Position numbers and translations under genes: made by a program. This document shows, one piece after another, positions 16,970 through 26,136 of a stretch of DNA of 64,000 nucleotides (position 1 is its first letter; each line of letters starts with the position of its first letter). The notes below the pieces were generated by a model. The model did not search any database. It was not told where the DNA came from and saw nothing but the letters and a program-made list of their open reading frames with translations. This DNA is from Rhizomicrobium sp. (GTDB lineage Bacteria; Pseudomonadota; Alphaproteobacteria; Micropepsales; Micropepsaceae), in NCBI GenBank assembly GCA_037200385.1, contig JBBCGL010000001.1:1674001-1738000 (forward strand). Direction: 5' to 3'.

Positions 16970-17611
16970 ATGACGACACACTTCCGCCCCGCGACCGCCG
17001 CCGACGCGAAATTCCTCGGCTGGGTGATGTTCATGGCGGCGCGCGGACACCTGCCGCGCGGCTGGTTCGACATCGTGCTGCGCCGCCCGGTCGAGTTCGA
17101 CCTCGCCTTCTGCGCCCGGCTGGCGAACGCCAAGGCGAAATCGTGGTGGCACCATTCCTTCTTCACCATCGCCGAAGTCGATGGCGCGCCGGCGGCGGCC
17201 GCCTGCGCCTTTCCGGACGAGGCGCCTTACAGGGTCTCGGGCGACGCGATGGCGGAAGCGTCCGACCGGATGGGCATCGGCAAGGCCGAGCAGGCCGAGC
17301 TCTGGCCGCGCGGCCGCTTCATGATGAGCGCCACCAGCGGCGACGAGGATTGCTGGACCATCGAGAACGTCGCGACCCTGCCGGAATTCCGCGGCCAGGG
17401 CATCGCGCGGACGCTGATCGAGCACATGCTCGACGCCATGGCGACGGGCCGCGGCCCCAAACAGGTGCAGATCAGCTTCCTCATCGGCAACGCGCCGGCG
17501 GAAGCGGTCTATCGCGCCTGCGGTTTCACCTTCGCCGAGGAGAAGCTTGCCAAGGATTTCGAAGCGGCGATGGGCGTGCCGGGAATCCGGCGGCTGGCGC
17601 TCGATCTATAG
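16970..17611 (+). CDS. GNAT-family N-acetyltransferase
   Basis: A 213-residue acetyltransferase. It opens with FRPATAADAKFLGWVMFMA; the acetyl-CoA-binding motif A is IENVATLPEFRGQGIARTLIEHML (Q/R-x-x-G-x-G/A as RGQGIA), followed by LIGNAPAEAVYRACGFTFAEE, the usual motif B. Substrate unknown. ATG 16970 is chosen; a GTG nine bases upstream in frame is possible. The nearest purine-rich GGGGAGGAA is about 35 bases upstream and would better suit an ATG at 16951 in another frame, so the true start is uncertain. Confidence 0.88.
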   Translation: MTTHFRPATAADAKFLGWVMFMAARGHLPRGWFDIVLRRPVEFDLAFCARLANAKAKSWWHHSFFTIAEVDGAPAAAACAFPDEAPYRVSGDAMAEASDRMGIGKAEQAELWPRGRFMMSATSGDEDCWTIENVATLPEFRGQGIARTLIEHMLDAMATGRGPKQVQISFLIGNAPAEAVYRACGFTFAEEKLAKDFEAAMGVPGIRRLALDL

Positions 17612-17615
17612 CAGG

Positions 17616-18725
17616 TCAGGCCGCAATCGCGGCCGGCGCGCCGAGGCCCAAGGCCTTGATGTCATCCTCCAAGATCGCGTGGAAGAACTGTCCGCGTACC
17701 GCGTCGGCACCGGTGAAGTCCGGCGCCAGCGTCTTGCCGCCGGGCAGACGCAAGCTGCCGAGATTGGCTTTCTCGAACTTGGCATGCGCCAGCCGGGCGT
17801 TGCGGAAGGAGGCCCCGCGCAGGTCGGCGCCGGAGAAATCGCAGTCCCGCAGATCGGCGCCCTCGAACCGGGCGCCCTGCAATTGGCAGTCGGAAAAATC
17901 CATCCCGATCGCCAGCACGCGCCGCGCCGACAGGCCGCTCAGCGCCTTGCCGGCGAACTGGCTGCGCACGACCCGCAAGTCCTCGCCGTCGAGAACGGCC
18001 TGCGCGCCTTGCACCGCGCCGCTGGCGATGCAGAGTACATGCCCGTCGAGCATCGCGACGAGCGCGCCGGCCCTCGCCATGGCCGCGGCCGTGGCGCTCA
18101 GGATGCAGCCTTCCAGCGCCTGTGGCGGAACGCCGAGATCGGCGATGTTCACGCCGGTCAGGACGGCGTTCTTGAAGGTGACATTGGACAGTCTGGCGTT
18201 CTTGAAATTGGCGCCTTCCAGGATCGCGCCGGAAAAGTTCACGCCCTCGAGCTGGGCATGGCCGAAGGACGCGCCCTTGAGCGACGCGTTGGAGAAATCG
18301 ACGCGATAGGTCTCTTCGCCCTCCTTGGCCGCGCCCGGCCCCTTATAGGCGACGGTGACGGCGCGCAGATCCGCGCCGTCCAGTCGCGCGAAGCCGAGCC
18401 TGGCGCCGCAGATCGAGGCGCCGCGCAGATCGGCCTTGACGAGCTTGGCCGAGGTGAGGTCGCAGTCGCGCAGATCGGCGCAATGCAGATTGGCGCGGTC
18501 GAGCGTCGTGCCGAACGCGACGGCGCCGACCAGCGAGGCGAAAGAGAAATCCGCTTCGGCGAGATTGCGGTTGGCGAGGTTGAGGCGGTCGAGCTTGGTC
18601 CGCGCAAGCTCCGCCTTGGCGGCGCCGCGCTGATAGGACAGCATCCGCTCATGCGCGAGGAGCACGGCGTTGAGCTCCTGCTGGCTCAGCGCCTTCCGCG
18701 GATCCTGATAGAGGCTCTTGAGCAT
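17616..18725 (-). CDS. Pentapeptide-repeat protein
   Basis: A 369-residue protein made mainly of A(D/N)Lxx pentapeptides in two blocks: roughly residues 45-190 (LDRLNLANRNLAEADFSFAS onward) and about 275-330 (MDFSDCQLQGARFEGADLRD onward). These form a right-handed quadrilateral beta helix. The blocks flank a non-repeat segment with CILSATAAAMARAGALVAML. Roles of the family range from gyrase protection to scaffolding; none can be assigned here. ATG 18725 is used; a TTG at 18785 would add 20 residues, and neither has a good ribosome site. Convergent with the GNAT gene, 4 bases apart. Confidence 0.88.
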   Translation of the reverse strand: MLKSLYQDPRKALSQQELNAVLLAHERMLSYQRGAAKAELARTKLDRLNLANRNLAEADFSFASLVGAVAFGTTLDRANLHCADLRDCDLTSAKLVKADLRGASICGARLGFARLDGADLRAVTVAYKGPGAAKEGEETYRVDFSNASLKGASFGHAQLEGVNFSGAILEGANFKNARLSNVTFKNAVLTGVNIADLGVPPQALEGCILSATAAAMARAGALVAMLDGHVLCIASGAVQGAQAVLDGEDLRVVRSQFAGKALSGLSARRVLAIGMDFSDCQLQGARFEGADLRDCDFSGADLRGASFRNARLAHAKFEKANLGSLRLPGGKTLAPDFTGADAVRGQFFHAILEDDIKALGLGAPAAIAA

Positions 18726-18845
18726 GAACGCCCGCTGCAGCACGATTCCGGCCCGTCGGACGGATCGTGCGAGTGTCGCAGACAAGCCTTAAGGAAATGC
18801 TTGCGCCGGTGCGACGGCCGACAACATCCCAAATCCGCCGCGGCC

Positions 18846-20627
18846 CTATCGCCGCCCGAACAACCGCTCGATATCGCTGAGCTTGAGCTCCACATAGGTC
18901 GGTCGGCCATGATTGCATTGGCCGCTATGGGGCGTCGCTTCCATCTCGCGCAGCAGTGCGTTCATCTCTTCCGCATTGAGGCGCCGGCCGGCGCGCACGC
19001 TCGTATGGCACGCCAAGGTGCCGGCGACCTCTTCGAGGCGTTCCTTGAGCGAGAGCGCATTGCCCGTCTCCGCGATATCGTCGGCGAGGTCGCGGATCAG
19101 GCCCTTGATGTCGGCCTTGCCGAGCATCGCCGGCATCTCCCGCACCATCACCGCGTCGGGACCGAAGGGCTCGACCACCAGGCCGAGTTCGGCAAGCTCG
19201 CCGGCCCGCGCGGCGACGCGAGTGACCTCGGCGGGATCGAGTTCGACCACTTCGGGGATGAGCAGCGGCTGGCGCGCGATGCCGCCGCTCTCCAGGCCCT
19301 TCTTCATGCGCTCATAGACCAGCCGTTCATGCGCCGCATGCTGGTCGACGATCACGATGCCGTCCGGCGTCTGCGCGATCACATAGGTCTCGTGCAATTG
19401 CGCCCGCGCGACGCCGAGCGGAAGCTCCTGCGCGGCGTGTTGTGCCGCCGGTTCTTCGATGCGTGCGGCCGGCGCCGCATTGCCGTCCAGCAGCGGCGCA
19501 TAGAAATTCCGCCCTGGGTCGTTGGTCCCCGGGCGCGGCGTGTAATCCTGCTGGTAGAATGTCCCCGTCTGCGGCCGCAGCGCCGCGAGTGCCGCCCCTG
19601 CGACCGTGGTCGAGGCGCGATGCCCCGCATCGGCCAGGGCATGCTTGAGCGACGAAACGATCAGCCCGCGCACCAGGCCGGCGTCGCGGAAGCGCACCTC
19701 GGTCTTGGCGGGATGCACATTGACGTCGACGAAAGCCGGATCGCAGTGCAGGAACAGGGCGAGCGCGGGATGGCGGTCGCGCGCGAGGAAATCGGCATAG
19801 GCGCCGCGCACCGCGCCGACCAAAAGCTTGTCGCGCACCGGGCGGCCGTTGACGAACAGGAACTGCATCTGAGCGTTGGCGCGGTTGTAGGTGGGAAGGC
19901 CCGCGAAGCCTGCGATGGCGACGCCCTCGCGGCTGACATTCACCGGCGCGGCGTTGTCGCCGAAATCGCGGCCCATGATCTTCGACAGGCGCTTCAGCTG
20001 GGGACCGATCAGATCGGTCTCTGCGGGCAGATCGAGGGCGCGGCGGCCGTCCATGACGAGCGTAAAGCTCACATCGGGGCGCGACATGGCGAGGCGCTTG
20101 ATCACATCGAGCGTCGCGAGATCCTCGGAGCGCGCCGATTTGAGGAATTTGAGCCGCGCCGGCGTGGCGAAGAACAGCTCGCGCACCTCCACCCGCGTGC
20201 CGTGCTGGCCCATGGCCCGGAAACCCGTCGGCGACGGGCCGGACAACATGCCGCCATCGACCTTGATCTCATGCGCCTCGCCGCGCGCGGTGCGGCTGCA
20301 GATCGTCAGCCGCGCGACCGCGCCGATGGAGGGCAACGCCTCGCCGCGAAAGCCCATGGTCACGATATGCGAGAGGTCGTCGGCCGGCAGCTTGGAGGTC
20401 GCATGGCGCTCGACCGCGAGGCGCAGATCGTCGGCCTCCATGCCTTCGCCGTCATCCTCGACCAGGATGAGGTCGACGCCGCCGCTGGCGGTTGTGATCT
20501 CGATGCGGTGCGCGCCGGCGTCGAGCGCGTTCTCGACCAGTTCCTTCACAGCGCTCGCAGGCCGTTCGACCACTTCGCCGGCGGCGATGCGGTTCACGGT
20601 TCCCTCGGACAGGCGGCGAATCTTCAT
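18846..20627 (-). CDS. mutL: DNA mismatch repair protein MutL, endonuclease-proficient type
   Basis: A 593-residue MutL. The N-terminal GHKL ATPase has [34 protein letters not shown], and [13 protein letters not shown]. The C-terminal dimerisation domain carries the nuclease metal motif [12 protein letters not shown], matching DQHA(x)2E(x)4E, and a GQCNHGRPT sequence matching C(P/N)HGRP. It therefore probably nicks DNA itself, as in bacteria without MutH. It couples MutS recognition to strand removal. ATG 20627 fits the conserved MKIRRL start. Confidence 0.97.
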   Translation of the reverse strand: MKIRRLSEGTVNRIAAGEVVERPASAVKELVENALDAGAHRIEITTASGGVDLILVEDDGEGMEADDLRLAVERHATSKLPADDLSHIVTMGFRGEALPSIGAVARLTICSRTARGEAHEIKVDGGMLSGPSPTGFRAMGQHGTRVEVRELFFATPARLKFLKSARSEDLATLDVIKRLAMSRPDVSFTLVMDGRRALDLPAETDLIGPQLKRLSKIMGRDFGDNAAPVNVSREGVAIAGFAGLPTYNRANAQMQFLFVNGRPVRDKLLVGAVRGAYADFLARDRHPALALFLHCDPAFVDVNVHPAKTEVRFRDAGLVRGLIVSSLKHALADAGHRASTTVAGAALAALRPQTGTFYQQDYTPRPGTNDPGRNFYAPLLDGNAAPAARIEEPAAQHAAQELPLGVARAQLHETYVIAQTPDGIVIVDQHAAHERLVYERMKKGLESGGIARQPLLIPEVVELDPAEVTRVAARAGELAELGLVVEPFGPDAVMVREMPAMLGKADIKGLIRDLADDIAETGNALSLKERLEEVAGTLACHTSVRAGRRLNAEEMNALLREMEATPHSGQCNHGRPTYVELKLSDIERLFGRR

Positions 20628-20691
20628 GCGCCGACTATACACGGCCATTGCCGCACACCCGCAAAAGCGCTGTGGATGAAGGGTTTCATCG

Positions 20692-20720
20692 TTTCCTCCC
20701 CCGTGGTTACGGGGGAGGAA
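20692..20720. repeat. CCTCCCCCGTggttACGGGGGAGG hairpin (family D)
   Basis: A single near-perfect palindrome between mutL and pgi. Closely related paired copies are at 25976-26123 and 29217-29353, and shorter variants end several other genes. Confidence 0.75.
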
Positions 20721-20735
20721 GACGGCGACGCGGCT

Positions 20736-22016
<1,281 letters not shown>

Positions 22017-22107
22017 GGGCGTGTCCTTTGTGTTCCTACCCTCCCGCTGGGAGGGGCGAAAATCGGGCGGAGCGACCCTCCCGCAAGGGACGGGCCGAAG
22101 CAACAAC

Positions 22108-23448
22108 TCACCCGCGCGAGGCGGGTTTCCTGGCCGGCTTGTGACCGGTCGACGCGACCGCGATGCTGCCGCCGACAACGACCGTGAGGCGGGCGGGATC
22201 GAACAGGCGAGCCGCGGCGCGCTTCACATCGGCCAGCGTCAGCGCCCGGATCAGGCCGTTGCGCCGCGCCACATAGTCGAGCGGCAGACCGGCCCGCTGG
22301 AAGCTGTTGAGCTGCGAGGCGATTCCAGCATTGGATGCGAAGGCCAGCGGATAGGAGCCGGTCAGATAGGTCTTGGCGTCGTCGAGCTCGGCCTGGGTCG
22401 GGCCGTGCGCGGCGTAGTCGGCGAGAACATGCCGGACGACGGCCAGCGAAGCATCCATCGCGTCGTTGCGGGTCGCGACCTGGCCGACCACCAGGCCGCC
22501 GCCATGGAAATCGCTCAAACCCGTCGAGATTCCATAGGTCAGGCCGCGCTTCTCGCGCACCTCGTCCGTCAGGCGCGAAGAGAATCCACCGCCGCCCACA
22601 ATGTGATTGGCGACGTAGGCCGCAAGATAGTCGGGATCGGCGCGGGAGAGACCCGGAAGGCCGAAGACCGCGGTCGGCTGCGGCACGGCCATCGCGACGA
22701 CGCTCTCGCCCGGCGCCCCGGCGTGCAGCACGGGCGGCGGCGGCGCAGGCACCGCGGCCGGCAGCGCATCGAACGTCGACTTGAGCAGTGTGGTCAGCGT
22801 CGCCGGATCGACGTCTCCCGAGACCGCGATCTTTGCGCCGCCCTTGACCCAGTGGTCGCGCGCGAAGGCTTTGAGGTCCGCCACGCCGATATGCTCAAGG
22901 CCCGGTTCGTCGCCGCCGACGGCGTGGGCGTAGGGATGCGTGCCGAAATAGACTTTGTAGAATCGGTCGCCCGCCACGGCGGCGGGATCGGAGGCGTCCT
23001 GGCGCAGGCTCTGCAGCATCTGCACGCGGACGCGCGCGACGGCGTCGGCATCGAAGCGCGGATGCTGGAGCGCGAGCGCGAAGAGCCGGAAGGCCTCCTT
23101 GCTTTGCGAGGATAGCATGGTGAGCGAAAGGACGAGGTAATCGCGGTCGGGCGCGATCGAAAGCTGGATGCCGCGGTCGGCGAGCGCGCGCTGATAGTCC
23201 TCGGAGCGCAGCGGGCCGGCGCCCTCATTGAACATATAGGCGGCGAGCGCGGCGAGGCCGGCTTTGCCGGCCGGGTCGTAGCCCGAGCCGGCGGGCAGCG
23301 AGATGCTGAGCGCCACCATCGGCACGGTGTGGTCTTCCTCGAACCAGACCTGCTCGTTCGCCCCGATCTCAAGGATGCGCGGCGGCGATGCGAAGGCGGG
23401 CACGGCGCACATCGCCGTGAAACAGAGCGCGGCGACGAGCTTTCTCAC
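22108..23448 (-). CDS. M16-family peptidase homologue, non-catalytic partner, exported
   Basis: A 446-residue M16B protein with a signal peptide (MRKLVAALCFTAMCAVPAFA). It lacks the HxxEH zinc motif but keeps the substrate-binding R/Y signature in SRLTDEVREKRGLTYGI. In bacterial two-subunit M16 peptidases one chain binds zinc and the other supplies this R/Y element. Its start overlaps the stop of the zinc-binding partner by 4 bases (ATGA), which fits equal production of the two subunits. Periplasmic peptide or signal-sequence breakdown is the likely role. Confidence 0.9.
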   Translation of the reverse strand: MRKLVAALCFTAMCAVPAFASPPRILEIGANEQVWFEEDHTVPMVALSISLPAGSGYDPAGKAGLAALAAYMFNEGAGPLRSEDYQRALADRGIQLSIAPDRDYLVLSLTMLSSQSKEAFRLFALALQHPRFDADAVARVRVQMLQSLRQDASDPAAVAGDRFYKVYFGTHPYAHAVGGDEPGLEHIGVADLKAFARDHWVKGGAKIAVSGDVDPATLTTLLKSTFDALPAAVPAPPPPVLHAGAPGESVVAMAVPQPTAVFGLPGLSRADPDYLAAYVANHIVGGGGFSSRLTDEVREKRGLTYGISTGLSDFHGGGLVVGQVATRNDAMDASLAVVRHVLADYAAHGPTQAELDDAKTYLTGSYPLAFASNAGIASQLNSFQRAGLPLDYVARRNGLIRALTLADVKRAAARLFDPARLTVVVGGSIAVASTGHKPARKPASRG

Positions 23449-24815
23449 GCCGGCCCCGGTGTCAGGTAGAGCGTCACGGATTCGCGGCGTTGCAGGGCTT
23501 GCGCCGCCGCATCGCGCACGGCCGCGGCGCTGACGGCTTCGATGCGGCGCGGCCAGCTCTGCACCTCCGCGACGTTCTGGCCGACGACCAGTGCCTGGCC
23601 GTATTCGGTCGCGAGCGACAGCTGGTTGTCGCGGCGGAAGACCTCGCCGGCGACGAGCTGGGTCTTGGTGCGTGCCAGGTCCGGCGCTGCGGCCGCCCGG
23701 TGCGCGAGTTGTGCGATCAGCGCGTCGACCGCGCGTTCCACGACGGCGAGCGCGACACCGGACCGCGGCACGGCATAGACCGAGAAAGAGCCGGAATTGC
23801 GCGCGTCGCCGTCATAGCTTGCGCCAGCATCGGTGGCGAGCTTCTGCTCGACCACGAGCTTGCGGTAGAGCAATCCGTTGGCGTCGCCGCCCAGAAGCGC
23901 CGCGAGCACGTCGAGCGCCTCGGCCTGGCCGGACCGGGCGGTGGAATAGCTCGGGACCCGATAGGCGCGCGTGAAGCTCGGCACCGTCGCATCGGGGCGC
24001 GAGATCGCGAGGCGCGTCTCGCCCAGCCGCTGCGGCTCGGCGAACACGGTGCGCGGCTCCAGCGGACGGGCGGGAACGCGCGCGAGGGTCGACGCCGCGT
24101 CGGCCTTCACCTCGTCCGGCGTGACGTCGCCCGCGATCACCAGGATCGCGTTGTTGGGCGCATAGTGATGGTCGTAGAAGCTCTGCGCCGCGGCACGATC
24201 GAGGCGCTGCACCTCCTGCGGCCAGCCGATCACCGGGCGGCCATAGGGATGGGAGAGATACAGCGCGGCGTCGACCTGCTCGCCGGCCAGCGCGGCCGGA
24301 CTGTTCTCGATACGCATGCGGCGCTCTTCCAGCACCACGTCCCGCTCGGTGCGCACGGCGGCGTCCGAGAGGTCGAGATGCGCCATGCGGTCGGCCTCGA
24401 GCGTCATGGCGAGCTTGAGGCGGTCGCGCGCGATCTGCTCGTAGAACGCGGTGTAGTCTTCGGTGGTGAAGGCGTTGTCGTCGCCGCCATTGCGGGCAAG
24501 GTCGCGGCTGAAGGCGCCGTTCGGCTCCGCCTTGGTGCCGCGGAACATCATGTGTTCGAAGAAATGCGCGAGACCGGAGCGGCCCGGCGGATCGTCCATC
24601 CCGCCGACGCGGTACCAGATCATCTGGGTGGCGACCGGGGCGCGGTGGTCGGGAATGACCACGACCTCCATGCCGTTGGCGAGCGTGAACTGCGAAACGA
24701 CGGGATCGGCGGCCCGCGCGGGCGCAAGGGCGAAAAACGCGACGGCACATAGGACGGCGCAGCATCGCCGGAAATCGCCTCCCCACAAGGGGGAGGTCGT
24801 CGAAGACGGATGCAT
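23445..24815 (-). CDS. M16-family zinc peptidase, catalytic subunit, exported
   Basis: A 456-residue M16 peptidase. The inverted zinc motif is His84-Phe-Phe-Glu87-His88 (GLAHFFEHMMF), with the third ligand in RTERDVVLEERR. An N-terminal signal segment (CCAVLCAVAFFALAPARA) follows an unusual leader. ATG 24815 is the only ATG before the conserved region but has no clear ribosome site, and its first codons overlap a CCTCCCC repeat, so a start slightly downstream is possible. It lies 20 bases after the DUF3035 lipoprotein gene and forms a pair with the next gene. Confidence 0.9.
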   Translation of the reverse strand: MHPSSTTSPLWGGDFRRCCAVLCAVAFFALAPARAADPVVSQFTLANGMEVVVIPDHRAPVATQMIWYRVGGMDDPPGRSGLAHFFEHMMFRGTKAEPNGAFSRDLARNGGDDNAFTTEDYTAFYEQIARDRLKLAMTLEADRMAHLDLSDAAVRTERDVVLEERRMRIENSPAALAGEQVDAALYLSHPYGRPVIGWPQEVQRLDRAAAQSFYDHHYAPNNAILVIAGDVTPDEVKADAASTLARVPARPLEPRTVFAEPQRLGETRLAISRPDATVPSFTRAYRVPSYSTARSGQAEALDVLAALLGGDANGLLYRKLVVEQKLATDAGASYDGDARNSGSFSVYAVPRSGVALAVVERAVDALIAQLAHRAAAAPDLARTKTQLVAGEVFRRDNQLSLATEYGQALVVGQNVAEVQSWPRRIEAVSAAAVRDAAAQALQRRESVTLYLTPGPA

Positions 24816-24834
24816 CACATGAAGGAGCAAGTGA

Positions 24835-25440
24835 TCAGAACGGCCACAGACCGCTGAGCCAGCCGTCGTCGCTCTTGGCCGGCGGCGGAGCGGGCGGTGG
24901 TGCCGGCGTTGCCGTGGCGGCGGCCGGCGCGTTGGCCGCGCCGCCATTGCGGGCGGCATCGACCCGGCGCGCCTCGGCGTCGGCATCGACCGGCGTCGAG
25001 CCCGGCGCCGGCGTCGGGCCGTTCCAGAACAGCACGTTCTTGGTGAAATCGTCGTCGGAGCCCCGCATGCCGGCGCCGTCGGCGGCGATCTGGCGGCGGA
25101 TCGTCGGGTCGGCGTTCTGCACGCCGGCCGAAGCAAGCAGATAGCGCTCGCCCATGCTCATGCTGGGCGGCAGCGAAGCCGCGACGGTGGCCGGATCGGC
25201 GTTGAACAGGGCGTTCTGCGCCGCCTGGGTCGGCTCGACCTGGTTGGCGGGCGCCGTGCCCGGCGCCGGCGGCTTCAGGTTGAAGTCGGGCGGGATGACC
25301 AGCGGCGCCTTGGTGACGACCGCGAACTCGTCCGGCGAATCCTTGCCCTGCCCCGCGGCATTGCGCAGCGTGTCGCAGCCGGCCAGCGTGACGGCGGCGC
25401 CGGCGAGAAGCGCGATGCCAAGGACTTTGCGCGAAACCAT
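24835..25440 (-). CDS. DUF3035-family lipoprotein
   Basis: A 201-residue protein with a lipoprotein signal ending in LAGC (cysteine near residue 22), followed by a region with DEFAVVTKAPLVIPPDFNLKPP, the hallmark of DUF3035, and a Pro/Ala-rich C-terminus. It is found between lspA and M16 peptidase genes in many alphaproteobacteria. Function unknown; an envelope role is likely. Three bases separate its start from the lspA stop. Confidence 0.9.
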   Translation of the reverse strand: MVSRKVLGIALLAGAAVTLAGCDTLRNAAGQGKDSPDEFAVVTKAPLVIPPDFNLKPPAPGTAPANQVEPTQAAQNALFNADPATVAASLPPSMSMGERYLLASAGVQNADPTIRRQIAADGAGMRGSDDDFTKNVLFWNGPTPAPGSTPVDADAEARRVDAARNGGAANAPAAATATPAPPPAPPPAKSDDGWLSGLWPF

Positions 25441-25443
25441 CGA

Positions 25444-25962
25444 CTACTCCTGAACAGATCTACGTTTTTCCGGCTCCGGGCCGCTCTCCGGCCGCATCAG
25501 CGCATCATACAGCAGCGCGATGACGCCGAAAGTAATGGCGGCGTCGGCCACGTTGAACACATACCAGTGATAGCCGAAGCCGTGAAAGTCAAAAAAATCG
25601 GCCACCCAGCCATAGATCAGCCGGTCGACCAGATTGTTCCCGATCGCCCCGCCGATCACGAGCCCCAGCCCGACCGTCAACGCCCGGCGCGGTGCGTTCC
25701 ATAGCCACCAGCCAAGCCCGATTACCGCCAGAAACGAGAGAAAAACGAGGAGGGCGACGCCCCAGCTGCTATGGGCCGGGAACAGGCCGTAGCTGACGCC
25801 ATGGTTGCGGACCATGGTCAGATTAAAGAACGGCAATATGGGGATGGAGACATAGTCCTCCGCCGCCTTGAAGCCGAGCCCATAAAGGATGGCGAGCTTG
25901 CTCGCCTGGTCGAGGAAGAGCGCCCCTGCCGCCGCCGCAAGCCCCCAGTCGCGCGGTGTCAT
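25444..25962 (-). CDS. lspA: Lipoprotein signal peptidase (signal peptidase II)
   Basis: A 172-residue inner-membrane aspartyl protease with four membrane helices. Catalytic aspartates are Asp113 (GNNLVDR) and Asp140 (FNVADAAITFG); VRNHGVSYGLF is the other conserved block. It removes the signal peptide from diacylglyceryl-modified prolipoproteins, such as the DUF3035 protein encoded next. ATG 25962 fits the family; the longer frame runs into a repeat. The ileS-lspA order is widely conserved. Confidence 0.96.
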   Translation of the reverse strand: MTPRDWGLAAAAGALFLDQASKLAILYGLGFKAAEDYVSIPILPFFNLTMVRNHGVSYGLFPAHSSWGVALLVFLSFLAVIGLGWWLWNAPRRALTVGLGLVIGGAIGNNLVDRLIYGWVADFFDFHGFGYHWYVFNVADAAITFGVIALLYDALMRPESGPEPEKRRSVQE

Positions 25963-25975
25963 GCGCAACGTCACT

Positions 25976-26123
25976 TTCCTCCCCCGTTGTAACGGGGGAG
26001 GTGGCTTGGCGCGGCAGCGCCAAGACGGAAGGGGCCGGCGCAGGCGGCTGCCCCCCTCCACCATCCGCCTACGCTAAAGCTTCGGCGGATGGTCCCCCTC
26101 CCCCGCAACAGCGGGGGAGGAGA
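25976..26123. repeat. Inverted pair of CCTCCCCC...GGGGGAGG repeats (family D)
   Basis: Hairpins at about 25976-26001 and 26094-26123 flank inner inverted sequences including CATCCGCC...GGCGGATGG. The block fills the ileS-lspA gap. Confidence 0.8.
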
Positions 26124-26136
26124 TTTCGGAGCGATG

